Positions 27,160 to 35,148 of a DNA stretch of 64,000 nucleotides are shown here, in pieces. The notes beneath the pieces are model-generated. The model did not search any database. It had not been told where the DNA came from and worked only from the letters and a program-made list of their open reading frames with translations. How positions within the stretch are numbered: the first letter of the stretch is position 1; each line of letters opens with the position of its first letter. The stretch covers positions 1,829,501-1,893,500 of the forward strand of contig RHDP01000001.1 of the NCBI GenBank assembly GCA_003725745.1, given 5' to 3'. Made by a program: the position numbers and the translations under genes. The stretch is from Streptomyces sp. I6 (GTDB lineage Bacteria > Actinomycetota > Actinomycetes > Streptomycetales > Streptomycetaceae).

Positions 27160-27690
27160 CCGGATCAACTGCTGGGCCGCCCGCCGGACTGCTCGACGCC
27201 CGTCACACCGAACGCCACGCGGTGGGCGCCGCCGTGTCGGCCAACACCCGCGCGCAGAGCGCGCTGCTGGACGGCGTCCCCGGCACGCGAACGCTGCGGC
27301 AGCTGTTCGCGGCTGGTGGACCTGGAAGAGGTGAACCGGTACGTGGCCGAGATGACCTCCGCGGCCGGCATCCGCCACGACTTCGGCGACGGCCACGACC
27401 TGCCCGGCCGGCGGATGCGCGACGTGCGGCCGAAGCGGGGACGCCGCTACGAGCCGACGCACGCCGGCCGCGGGCTCCTCCTCACCCGACCGGCCGGCTC
27501 TCGGTCGGGGGCCGGGAAGTCCGGGTCGGCCACTCCGTCGACACCAGCGAGGAACTGGACCTACCCGCAGTACTCCTGCGCCCGGAGGGCCGCGTGGCGC
27601 GGGTGGGCGAACACCGGCCGGCCCTGCTCACCCACCTGCCTGCGTGGTTCGGCGCCGCCGCCGGCCGAGCCTGCGAGCAGGGCCCGATGA
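27160..27690 (+). pseudogene. FAD aromatic hydroxylase remnant (C-terminal)
   Basis: Three frames carry consecutive pieces of the C-terminal third of a PHBH-type FAD monooxygenase of the aromatic polyketide/rifampicin hydroxylase kind. ARHTERHAVGAAVSANTRAQ runs from about 27195, VDLEEVNRYVAEMTSAAGIR and GDGHDLPGRRM from about 27317, and the thioredoxin-like end LLRPEGRVARVGEHRPALL to WFGAAAG from about 27570. The N-terminal FAD domain is absent. At least two frame changes and the missing front mark a true pseudogene, unlike the single-base slips elsewhere in the window. It suggests past presence of a tailoring or antibiotic-inactivating gene. Confidence 0.6.
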
Positions 27691-27742
27691 GAAGTGCGGC
27701 ACATGCATACGAACCGTCAGCGCTCGCCCCGGGAGCCGGGAA

Positions 27743-27946
27743 GGCGGTTCCCGGTTCCGTAGGCCACTGCCTCCCGGTGCGGCTGCCGGTGTCGGCCTCG
27801 GTAGGGATGTCCCTCCTGGCCAGGCGTTTCAGTTCGGCGCGGGTGCCCTCGATGTTCTCCGGCAGCAGTGTGCGGTCGACGGCTTCACAGACACCCCTGG
27901 CCCGGACGGAGCCGGTCGCGTCGTTGACGATGGTGAGGGTCCGGGG
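27743..27946 (-). pseudogene. Fragment of HTH-like accessory protein
   Basis: About 68 residues (ARGVCEAVDRTLLPENIEGT, then RAELKRLARRDIPTEADTGS) resemble the DNA-binding-like tail of small Streptomyces proteins found near transposases, with the pattern V-R-x-K-L-K-R-L-x-x-x-G-I-L. No start is evident and the preceding frame is Pro-rich noise. A remnant, assigned with low certainty. Confidence 0.3.
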
Positions 27947-28314
27947 TTGTCCGGGGTGCTCGGGCGGATCCGGCGGGCGGGCTGGGAACGCGGGAGGCGG
28001 AGGAGGCCGGGTGGTGCTCCTGGCCCCGGACCACGGCCAGGCCCAGGGCGACGGCACGGGCCCGGCCGCCCGCCGCCCGGCCGGAAATCGTACGAGGAGC
28101 GGTCACCGGCGCTGCACCGCCCGCCGCAGCATCGCTGCGGCGGGACTCCGCGCGGGTTCTCCTACGGGTCCCTCACCCGCCCGCTCAAGCTCCTGGGCAT
28201 CAACTGACCGGCACCGCCGCAAGAACACCAGGACTTTGAGGCAGCCCTGATTTCAGGACCACTGAGAATAGCGGGGCGCACCACATCCCACTTCCTCGGT
28301 CTGCTGTTCTCTCG
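27947..28314. other. Decayed stretch, nothing recognised
   Basis: No intact gene. Short frames have unremarkable composition. Part of the accessory region between the hydroxylase remnant and the secreted protein gene. Confidence 0.35.
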
Positions 28315-28800
28315 TCAGGGCTGGAAGATGTGAAGAGTCACGGTTTCGCCGGTGCCCTCGAGGCTCACGTAGCCGCTTGCCTGCTTGAACTTTCCCGTAC
28401 CGCCTGTGATCGCCTGCCTTAGAGTGTTTCGGGGGTTGAGTCCCTGCGCGGTGATCTGTCCCTCGGGGGTGTTGAAGGTGCCGACCGCTTGCTCCTGGGT
28501 GACGCCTCCACCCTGATTGACCAGCACAACTCCCTGGTAGCCCCATGTCCCATAGGGCTGTCCCGTCTTGGTGAGGGCAGAAGTGCCGAATTCGGTGTAG
28601 ACCGTGCCGGCGGGTGGGTTGGCCGGCAGTTCACTACCTCCGGTAAATGTCAGGGTCAGTTCGATGACCCGCTTCTTGTCCCTATCCTGGCCATCGCCAG
28701 GAAAGGTCGAGGACGAGGCCGTAGAGGCGCCTACGGCCATGAGGCTGACCACTGCGAGGACAACCGCAGATGCACGTCGAGCTACTTGCCTGGTGAACAC
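28315..28800 (-). CDS. Secreted AOC-barrel/dirigent-like protein
   Basis: A 161-residue exported protein. The signal peptide is VFTRQVARRASAVVLAVVSL with MAVGASTASSS following. The mature part is beta-rich and Gly-rich: VIELTLTFTGG, GTWGYQGVVLV, AVGTFNTPEGQITAQG, AITGGTGKFKQASGYVSL, VTLHIFQP. The pattern matches the allene-oxide-cyclase-barrel/dirigent fold, where GGTGxFxxAxG is characteristic. In plants these proteins bind or steer phenolic radicals; bacterial roles are little known. The GTG at 28800 is chosen because GGGAG sits upstream and it starts the signal peptide; the longer upstream frame lacks support. Codon use is less GC-biased than neighbours, which with its position among IS elements suggests transfer. 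Confidence 0.75.
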   Translation of the reverse strand: MFTRQVARRASAVVLAVVSLMAVGASTASSSTFPGDGQDRDKKRVIELTLTFTGGSELPANPPAGTVYTEFGTSALTKTGQPYGTWGYQGVVLVNQGGGVTQEQAVGTFNTPEGQITAQGLNPRNTLRQAITGGTGKFKQASGYVSLEGTGETVTLHIFQP

Positions 28801-29244
28801 GGCCGCTCCCTTGTTCTTTCCCAGATGAAGAACCGACTTCGGTGACGGTTCGATGGCAAGGGATATCACGTGGTGTGTCGACTCCGCCGCACCGTGTGCG
28901 CGCCTGAAAAGGTGAAATCTGCGAGGCAGGTGCCCGGTCCGGCGTTGTTTCGTTGTGCCGGTCTTCGTGATGGCCGACATCACCGGCCCCCTCGCACATT
29001 GGCCGCCGCTGCCCGGCAGGGCGATCGCCTGCCGCTGCCGGACGTGAGATCCCCGGCCAGCAGCCGGACAGCTGGGGAGCACGAGGGGTGGGCCACTGCT
29101 CCTGCCTGCAGGGGCGTATCGCCGATCGGTCCCTTCTCACAGATCAGGGCCGTACGGCACGGTCCGCCCGACAGGGGGAATCAGGCGAGGCGTCCCCCGG
29201 AGTGTGGACACAGGGGCTCATGACGTGATTGATAGCTTATCTGC
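28801..29244. other. Intergenic, nothing recognised
   Basis: Lower GC than most of the window. It probably holds the promoter of the secreted-barrel gene near 28801-28880. The sequence at 29223-29250 may include the end of the IS3 element, but its partner end is lost. Confidence 0.4.
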
Positions 29245-29535
29245 TCACAGGTGCTGCTGCTCGAACTCCACAGGTGAGAGGTAGTTGAGGGCGCTGTGAC
29301 GGCGGCGGGCGTTGTAGTAGGTGAGCCACTGGAAGATCTCCAGCCTCGCCTGACGCACCGTCGAGAACAGCCTCTGCTGCATCGTCTCCCTCTTGAGCCC
29401 CTGCCAGAAACTCTCCGCGAGGGCATTGTCGTAACTCGAGCCGACCCGGCCCATGCTTCTGCGGACCCCGAATCCATCGCAGACCTGCGCGAAAGCGGCC
29501 GCGGTCTGCCCGGACTCAACCAGTCGTTGCAACAC
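29245..29535 (-). pseudogene. IS3 family transposase OrfB, C-terminal remnant
   Basis: The last ~90 residues of an IS3-type integrase-core transposase: GVRRSMGRVGSSYDNALAES, with the third catalytic Glu in AESFWQGLKRE, then YYNARRRHSALNYLSPVEFE. The front half with the two catalytic Asp residues is missing. The frame opens inside the left terminal repeat of the IS30 element, showing that IS30 insertion, or a later deletion, cut the gene. Confidence 0.85.
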
Positions 29536-30215
29536 GCCTGATCAGAGAGGTGTGTTGTGGGACGACCAGCGGGTTGGATGACGGAGTTGACGGGGCGGTC
29601 GCCCATGAAGTCACCGGGACGGCCCTCGACCCGGCGGGAGATCGACTTTCCCGAGGACGAATCCATGCGCATCAGCCACGAGGCGATCTACCAGTCCCTC
29701 TACGTCGAGAGCCGCGGCGGCCTCAAACGCGAGCTCGTGGCCTGCCTGCGCACCGGCCGCGCCCTACGCGTCCCACGGGCCAGGTCCCGCAACAAGCCAG
29801 GCGGCCACGTCACGAAGGACGTGGTGATCAGCCAGCGGCCCGCCGAAGCGGCCGACCGCGCCGTGCCGGGACACTGGGAAGGAGACCTGATCATCGGGCT
29901 GAACCGGTCGGCGATCGGCACGCTCGTAGAACGAACGACCCGCTACACCATGCTCGTTCACCTGCCACGGGCCGAGGGCTACGGCACCATTCCACCGAGC
30001 AAGAACGGCCCCGCCCTTGGCGGCTACGGCGCCGTGGCCATGAAGGACGCCCTGGCCACCACGATGGCCACCATGCCCGACCAGCTTCGCCGGTCACTGA
30101 CCTGGGACCGCGGCAAGGAGCTGTCCGCTCACGCCCAGCTCACGGTGGAGACCGGGCTGCCGGTCTACTTCGCGGGCCCGCACAGCCCCTGGCAGCGGGC
30201 CACGAACGAGAACAC

Positions 30216-31527
30216 TTATTGGTGCAGTCTTGGCGGGCTGGGCTTCTTCGACGGGAGAGGTTCGGCGGGATCGTCGGGTGACTCGGAGAACACGTGCCGA
30301 AAGGCTTTCCGTTGAGATGTCCACGGCGGTCCACAGGGCGAGAGCCCTGGCCGGGAGTGACTTGATAGAAGCCTGCTGAGCCGTCAACTCGCAATAGGTC
30401 TGTCCCCTGGCCGGGGCCCTCGCATCTGTCCCGTCATCCACGGCAGCAGACAAGAGGACAACTCGATGGTGACAGTGGGGATCGACCCGCACAAGCACGT
30501 CCACGTCGCAGTGGCCGTCGACGCTGACGGCAGGCGGCTGACCAGGCCGTTGACCGTCAAGAACGACGCGAATCTGATCGGCGTCCTGCTCAAGTGGATC
30601 CGCACGATCGCCGACGGCACCCCCGTCACCTGGGCCATCGAGGACGGCCGTGGCTTCGCCCGCCGCCTGGCCGACGGCCTGCTGCTGGCAGGCCACGAGG
30701 TGGTCTGGGTCCCCACCCGGCTGATGGCCGCCCACCGCAAACTGCACGCCGCCACCGGCTCGAAGTCCGACCCCGTCGCGGTCGCCCACGCCGCGATCGC
30801 CACCCCCGGCCTGGACCGTCACCGCATTGATGAACGCGTGCGCGAGCTGCGCGTCCTGGTCGACTCGCGGGCCGGCCTCGTCCGACGCCGGACCATGGTG
30901 ATCAACCAGCTCAAGGCATACACGCACCTCTGGCTCGACCACACCCCGGGCGACCTCACCCGCCGGCCTGGCATGACGTCGCTGACGGCGCTGCTGGACA
31001 CCACGGAAATGAGTGACCATGTCCGCCGGGTACTGATCGAGATGATCAGGGAGATAGACGAGCTGAACAAGCGCGTCCGCGGACTCGAAAACACGATCCG
31101 GGAACTGGTCACCCCGCTGGCGCCCGCACTGCTGGAGATCACCGGGATCAGCCACGTCTCTGCGGCGGTCCTCCTCGCCGAGATCGGAGACATCACCCGC
31201 TTCACCAGCTCAGCAAAGCTCGCCCGCTACACCGGAACCGCACCGATCCCGGTCTACTCCTCCGACAAGGAACGCTACCGACTGCACCGAGGCGGCAACC
31301 GGCGGCTCAACAGCGTGCTCTACACAACGTCCATCGTCCAGCAGCGATTCCACCCGGGCGCGCGAGCACTCCTGGCCCGCCACGAGCCGACCAAGGGCGC
31401 CCCCGGGGCCCGACGCATCCTCAAACGCCATCTGATCGACGTCATCCACCGCGCGATGGTCCACGACCGAGCTTCCTGGCAGCACCACATCACCCAGCAT
31501 CAAGTCACTGCTTGACATAGAAGCGTC
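30216..31527 (+). mobile_element. IS110-type insertion sequence
   Basis: Sits exactly inside the IS30 coding sequence: 30215 and 31528 join to restore the codons for NENTNGLLRQ. No clear terminal inverted repeats or target duplication, as is usual for IS110. About 250 bases of non-coding DNA precede the gene; in this family such ends can encode the bridge RNA that guides integration. Apparently intact. Confidence 0.75.
30466..31515 (+). CDS. IS110 family transposase
   Basis: A 349-residue DEDD transposase. The N-terminal RuvC-like domain has GIDPHKHVHVAVAV with the first Asp and WAIEDGRG with the acidic second. The C-terminal transposase-20 domain has LLEITGISHVSAAVLLAEIG, FTSSAKLARYTGTAPIPVYS with the conserved serine region, and HRGGNRRLNSVLY. 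The full length and intact frame suggest the youngest insertion of this nest. ATG start, with GAGGA about ten bases upstream. Confidence 0.93.
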   Translation: MVTVGIDPHKHVHVAVAVDADGRRLTRPLTVKNDANLIGVLLKWIRTIADGTPVTWAIEDGRGFARRLADGLLLAGHEVVWVPTRLMAAHRKLHAATGSKSDPVAVAHAAIATPGLDRHRIDERVRELRVLVDSRAGLVRRRTMVINQLKAYTHLWLDHTPGDLTRRPGMTSLTALLDTTEMSDHVRRVLIEMIREIDELNKRVRGLENTIRELVTPLAPALLEITGISHVSAAVLLAEIGDITRFTSSAKLARYTGTAPIPVYSSDKERYRLHRGGNRRLNSVLYTTSIVQQRFHPGARALLARHEPTKGAPGARRILKRHLIDVIHRAMVHDRASWQHHITQHQVTA

Positions 31528-31711
31528 AACGGGCTACTGCGCCAGTACTTCCCCAAGGGCACCGACCTGTCCCGATGGAGCGGCGACGAGCTGGCTGCCA
31601 TCGCCGCGGTCCTCAACTCCCGCCCTCGTAAGACCCTCGGCTGGAAGACACCCGCCGAAGCCCTCGACGATCATCGACGATCATCACAACCCAGTGTTGC
31701 AACGACCAGTT

Positions 31712-32069
31712 GAGTCCGCCAGCCGCCGGTTCAACCGGCTCGTGGAACTGTCCGGCCTTCCTCCTATCCGCCTGCACGACACCCGGCATCTGTCGGCGAC
31801 CCGGCGCTGCTCGGCAAGGCGGACATCAAGGTCGTCCAGGAGCGGCTGGGGCACAGCTCCCGCCGGACCACATCCGACACCTACACCAGCGTGCTGCCGC
31901 AGCTCCTGACCGCCGAGGCGGAGTCCACGAGCGCGGTCGTACCTCGCTCCAAGAAGGTCACCTCCCCGGCGAGACAAAGCGACGCCGACGGAGAAGCAGG
32001 GCAGGCACCTGCGGCAGATGCGGACGCCGAGGGCGATGAGCCGGACGAGGGACTTCGTCCCGCCGCGTG
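31712..32069 (+). pseudogene. Tyrosine integrase, C-terminal remnant
   Basis: The end of a phage/AICE-type site-specific recombinase: LVELSGLPPIRLHDTRHLSA with the catalytic H-x-x-R, then, one frame over, ADIKVVQERLGHSSRRTTSD with the second His and TYTSVLP with the nucleophile Tyr. One missing base near 31800 separates the pieces. The upstream two thirds were removed by the IS30/IS3 events. It ends about 124 bases from the 3' end of a tRNA gene, the usual place for such integrases next to their attachment site. Confidence 0.8.
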
Positions 32070-32192
32070 ACCTGCGTCCCAACATTGCCCCAACACGCGT
32101 GATTGCATGATCAGGATGGGCCGCCAAGATCCTTCCGCAGCCGCCCTGACCAGCGTTTCCGCTGGTCAGAACGTTTCTGCGTCACCACTAGG

Positions 32193-32269
32193 TGGTGGGG
32201 CGGGTGGGACTCGAACCCACGGCCGACGGATTATGAGTCCGCTGCTCTAACCGGCTGAGCTACCGCCCC
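32193..32269 (-). tRNA. tRNA with CAT anticodon (Ile2 or Met)
   Basis: Cloverleaf read by eye: acceptor GGGGCGG/CCGCCCC, T arm GTGGG-TTCGAGT-CCCAC, anticodon CAT in GGACTCATAATCC, and an encoded CCA end (32193-32195). The anticodon surroundings look more like lysidine-modified tRNA-Ile2 than elongator Met, but I cannot settle this. The 3' end faces the integrase remnant and may be an att site; no second copy of the tRNA 3' end was seen in the window. Confidence 0.9.
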
Positions 32270-32409
32270 CAACGGCGCGTCGCGCACATGTGTGCGCGCC
32301 GTCTGCCGCAGCATAGCCGCTCATACGATCTCCTGCTTCGGATGGTCGGCAACGCCACGATCATGGAGACGGCGATGACTGCCCGCGTGGTTCCCCGGGC
32401 TGCGACATG

Positions 32410-32432
32410 AAAAAGGACCCCCAAGGGGCCCC
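32410..32432 (-). terminator. Terminator after tRNA-Asn pair
   Basis: On the minus strand GGGGCCCC-TT-GGGGGTCC is followed by five T. A hairpin with T tract, uncommon in this window, 14 bases past the second tRNA-Asn gene. Confidence 0.6.
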
Positions 32433-32445
32433 TCTTCCGCTTCCG

Positions 32446-32518
32446 CTCCCCCGGCTGGACTCGAACCAGCAACCCTCCGGTTAACAGCCGAATGCTCTGC
32501 CAATTGAGCTACAGGGGA
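32446..32518 (-). tRNA. tRNA-Asn (GTT)
   Basis: 73 bases; acceptor TCCCCTG/CGGGGGA, anticodon GTT within GGCTGTTAACC, T loop TTCGAGT, CCA not encoded. Differs from its neighbour copy in the anticodon and T stems by a few compensated bases. Confidence 0.93.
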
Positions 32519-32523
32519 TCGCG

Positions 32524-32596
32524 CTCCCCCGACTGGACTCGAACCAGTAACCTGCCGGTTAACAGCCGGCTGCTCTGCCAATTGAGCTACAGGGGA
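32524..32596 (-). tRNA. tRNA-Asn (GTT)
   Basis: 73 bases; same acceptor as the downstream copy, anticodon GTT within GGCTGTTAACC. Only five bases separate the two tRNA-Asn genes, so they are processed from one transcript. Confidence 0.93.
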
Positions 32597-32848
32597 TTGC
32601 CGCGTGTGCACCGAACGCACCCACCCCGGGTGTTCCCGGGCGGCGCTCGCTCGCTGCGACACATACATTAGCGCAAGCAGGGGGGTGCTCCGCCAATCGG
32701 TTCCCCCCGGTGACCACGCGGTGAGCTCCGGGCAGGCGCCCGGGGTGATCGCAGGGTGATCTCGGGGCCGTGCGGGTAGGCGAGCACCACAGCCTCACGG
32801 TCCGTATCGAATCGGCGTCGGTGACGACGCCTGCGAAGGGTGGCAGCC

Positions 32849-33148
32849 ATGCGCTACCGGCTCACTTTCATGGCCGGACTCGGTGTGGGATACGTGCTCG
32901 GCGCACGGGCCGGGCACGAGCGTTACGAGCAGATGAAGAAGGCGGCACGGGAGTTCGCGCAGAACCCCGCCGTGCGGAACGCGGCGGAGTCCGCCGCGCA
33001 GTCCGGCCGCGAGGTCGCGGGCAAGGCGCTGCACGTGGTGAGCGACAAGGTCGGCGACCGGATGCCGGACGCGGTGGCCGAGCGGGTGCGGTCGCTCCGG
33101 GAACGGAGTCGGGGCGGCGAGGACGACTGGGGCACGAGCAACACCTAG
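32849..33148 (+). CDS. YtxH-domain protein
   Basis: A 99-residue protein with a short hydrophobic N-terminus (MRYRLTFMAGLGVGYVLGAR) typical of YtxH-like proteins, where GYxLGxRAG marks a membrane-anchoring glycine-rich helix, then a long amphipathic charged helix rich in Ala, Arg and Glu. Probably membrane-associated; role unknown, with stress induction known for the Bacillus namesake. The ATG at 32849 is preferred over GTG 32840 by family start; AAGGG lies upstream. Its TAG stop is part of a CTAG that abuts a MITE-like element. Confidence 0.8.
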   Translation: MRYRLTFMAGLGVGYVLGARAGHERYEQMKKAAREFAQNPAVRNAAESAAQSGREVAGKALHVVSDKVGDRMPDAVAERVRSLRERSRGGEDDWGTSNT

Positions 33149-33356
33149 CTAGTGCCGCGTCGGGCAGGGTTCGCCCGTCAGGGAGCGGCGTCCGGTGCAT
33201 GGGGATTCCCCCGGCCCTCCGGGCCGGGGGAGGTAGCGCAAGGCACCGGACCGGCCCCGTCATGGGCCTACTCGGTTGGTTCGGCGACACGGCGATTCGC
33301 CGAGCCTGCCGTGCCGGGCGTCGCGACGGGGCGAACGCCGCCTGACGCGGCACTAG
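33149..33356. mobile_element. MITE-like element, copy 1
   Basis: A 200-base non-coding core (33153-33352) is flanked on both sides by CTAG, the likely target duplication. Terminal inverted repeats of about 24 bases begin TGCCGCGTCGGGCAGGGTT on the left and TGCCGCGTCAGGCGGCGTT on the right strand, both going on to CGCCC. It has an internal GC hairpin at 33211-33233 (CCCCCGGCCC...). A related copy lies at 55681-55904. The CTAG target suggests mobilisation by an IS701-type transposase. Confidence 0.75.
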
Positions 33357-34798
33357 TAGGACTTGGTCAGGTCGGTATGGGTGTGGGTATGTCGCGGTGG
33401 CAGGTGGGGCAGGCGCCGGTCCAGACGGCGAGGAGTAGCTGCATCTCGCGGATGACCTGGTAGAGGCTCAGGCCGACGCCGTTTCTTTTGGGGCCTGGGC
33501 CATGCGTTGGAGGGTGCAGAAGGCGTGGGCGGCGGAGACGAGGGTGACGTGGTGGTGCCATCCGTTCCAGGTGCGGCCCTCGAAGTGGGCTAGCCCCAAG
33601 GCCTGCTTCATCTCGCGGTAGTCGTGCTCGATGCGCCAGCGGAGCTTGGCCAGCCGCACGAGTGTGGTGAGTGGGGTGTCATTGGGCAGGTTGGAGAGCC
33701 AGAACTGCACCGGTTCCGGTTCGGTGGCGGGCCACTCGGCCAGCAGCCAGCACGCGGGCAGTTCCGGGCCGTCGACGGCCTTGCGGATCTCGCGTCCAGC
33801 GGGCCGGATCCGTAGCGCCACGAACCGTGAGTACATGCGCTTGAACCCGCTGCGGCCGGTGCCCCGGCGGGAGCCCTCCCGCCACTGCACGGGCCGGGCC
33901 GCCTGCTTCCCCGTGGCGATGACCAGCTCCTTCACGCTCTTCGGCGCCTCGGGGTAGGCAGGCTGGGGCGGGCGGCCGCGGCCGCTGTGGGGCGGGGTGT
34001 GCGGCGTCGCGCTGTGTGGATGGGCGGTGACGGTGGTCGAGCTGCCCACCACGTAGTGAAGTCCGCGGTCTTCCAGGCCGAGCCGGAAGGCGGCGGTATC
34101 TCCGTAGCCGCCGTCGGCCACGACCAGGGGGACATCGACACCCCAGCACCGGGTCTCGTCGATCATGTCCAGGGCCAGCTGCCACTTCTCGACATGGCCC
34201 ACGTCCGGCGGGATGCCGCACCGCTCGCGGCGGGCCACCTTGCCGGGATCGGCCAGTGGCGAGGCGGGATCCCAGCTCTTGAGGAGGAACAACCGCCAGT
34301 CGATCGCCGCCGACGCGGTGTCGGAGGCCAGGTGCAAGGACACGCCCGCCTGGCAGTTGGTGACCTTGCCGGCGGTGCCGGTGTACTGCCGCGACACACA
34401 GGCCGACGCGTCGCCGTCCTTGAGGAAGCCCGTGTCATCGATGATCAGCGCGGTCGGTCTGATCGCCGGAGCCATCTTCCATGCGAGGCGGGCCCGCACA
34501 TGCGCCGGATCCCACGGGCTGGTGGTGATGAAGTGGGCCAGGGCCTGCCGGTTGCCGTCCTCGCCCAGCCGGTCGGCCATCGGCTCCACCGATTTGCGCC
34601 GGCCGTCCAGGAGCAGACCCCGCAGATACACCCCGCCCCACCGACGCTGATCCGCCCGCGCGAACGGCTCGAACACATCCGCCGCGAAGTCCTCCAGACG
34701 GCACCGGACTTCATCCAACTCCCCAGGTGTCACACCCGGTCAACGACACACCCGGTCAAACGGACACGCCACCGACGAATGAACCTGACCAAGCCCTA
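33357..34798. mobile_element. IS701-type insertion sequence
   Basis: 1442 bases with inverted ends TAGGACTTGGTCAGGT and TAGGGCTTGGTCAGGT, flanked by the 4-base duplication CTAG at 33353-33356 and 34799-34802, the YTAR-type target expected for IS701. The left CTAG is also the right boundary of the MITE-like element, so the IS landed exactly on that site. It carries one intact transposase gene. Confidence 0.85.
33468..34733 (-). CDS. IS701 family transposase
   Basis: A 421-residue DDE transposase. The N-terminal domain has DQRRWGGVYLRGLLLDGRRK. Catalytic Asp candidates are in ALIIDDTGFLKDG (about 95) and VPLVVADGGYGD (about 205); the C-terminal Glu is in KLRWRIEHDYREMKQALGL (about 375). Length and motifs match IS701/IS5-like Streptomyces elements. 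The frame is intact and the ends are present, so the element may be active. Confidence 0.92.
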   Translation of the reverse strand: MTPGELDEVRCRLEDFAADVFEPFARADQRRWGGVYLRGLLLDGRRKSVEPMADRLGEDGNRQALAHFITTSPWDPAHVRARLAWKMAPAIRPTALIIDDTGFLKDGDASACVSRQYTGTAGKVTNCQAGVSLHLASDTASAAIDWRLFLLKSWDPASPLADPGKVARRERCGIPPDVGHVEKWQLALDMIDETRCWGVDVPLVVADGGYGDTAAFRLGLEDRGLHYVVGSSTTVTAHPHSATPHTPPHSGRGRPPQPAYPEAPKSVKELVIATGKQAARPVQWREGSRRGTGRSGFKRMYSRFVALRIRPAGREIRKAVDGPELPACWLLAEWPATEPEPVQFWLSNLPNDTPLTTLVRLAKLRWRIEHDYREMKQALGLAHFEGRTWNGWHHHVTLVSAAHAFCTLQRMAQAPKETASA

Positions 34799-34802
34799 CT
34801 AG

Positions 34803-35148
34803 CCGCCAGCGCCGGGCTCCGGCTCCGCCCTGGCCCGAGCCCTTCCGGCACGCCCCGTCCTTGCCCGAGCCCCGTGCCCTTCCGGCACGGGGCTCGCCTC
34901 ATGAGGCGCGGTCCCACCCGGAGGCACGCGGCTCGCAGGTCCCGCGCGGGCCAACGCCCCTCCCGGCTACCGGCCTGGCGCAGCACCCGGCTGCCGGGTG
35001 CCCGGACCCGGACGGCCGGCGGAGCGACGCGCCGGCTCCTCCACCCGGCGGCCCCGCCCGGTTCCCGCGGGCGCTGCCCGTCCGGCCCCCGCTCCGTTCC
35101 ACGGCCCTCGGCCATGGGAGTGGCGCGAGTGCGGCAGAATCTGAGGGC
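34803..35148. other. Intergenic upstream of sugar kinase
   Basis: No gene recognised. It contains the terminator at 34866-34896 and, eight bases before the kinase ATG, a CAGAAT box that could be the -10 of a leaderless promoter. Confidence 0.4.
34866..34896. terminator. Strong hairpin terminator
   Basis: Perfect 13-base stem CGAGCCCCGTGCC/GGCACGGGGCTCG with a 5-base loop. It is probably the original terminator of the YtxH gene, now separated from it by the MITE and the IS. Confidence 0.7.

Larger units (their letters stand above)
29557..31690 (+). pseudogene. IS30 family transposase, split and deleted
   Basis: The N-terminal 24 residues (MGRPAGWMTELTGRSPMKSP...) are fused directly to the region before the DDE core (FPEDESMRISHEAIYQSLYV). 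The helix-turn-helix domain of about 150 or more residues between them is gone. The core has GHWEGDLIIG with the first Asp and LTWDRGKEL with the second. The gene stops at NENT (30215), and the rest (NGLLRQYFPKGTDLSRWSGD to TPAEALDD) resumes at 31528, after the IS110 insertion. The element cannot encode its own transposase. Confidence 0.8.
29513..31711. mobile_element. IS30-type element, interrupted by IS110
   Basis: Ends share about 23 bases in inverted orientation: GACTCAACCAGTCGTTGCAA on the left, and GACTCAACTGGTCGTTGCAA on the reverse complement of the right. About 890 bases of IS30 sequence remain around an inserted 1.3 kb IS110-type element at 30216-31527. The left part also has an internal deletion. 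Left neighbour is an IS3 remnant, right neighbour an integrase remnant. Confidence 0.75.

Noticed and set aside
31881-32127. Small minus-strand proteins opposite the integrase end
   Set aside because: Low-quality composition; the plus-strand integrase motifs explain the sequence.
32281-32298. CGCGCACA/TGTGCGCG dyad as tRNA terminator
   Set aside because: It lies upstream of the CAT tRNA on the minus strand and downstream of the tRNA-Asn pair beyond a better T-tract terminator; role unclear, so not listed as a feature.
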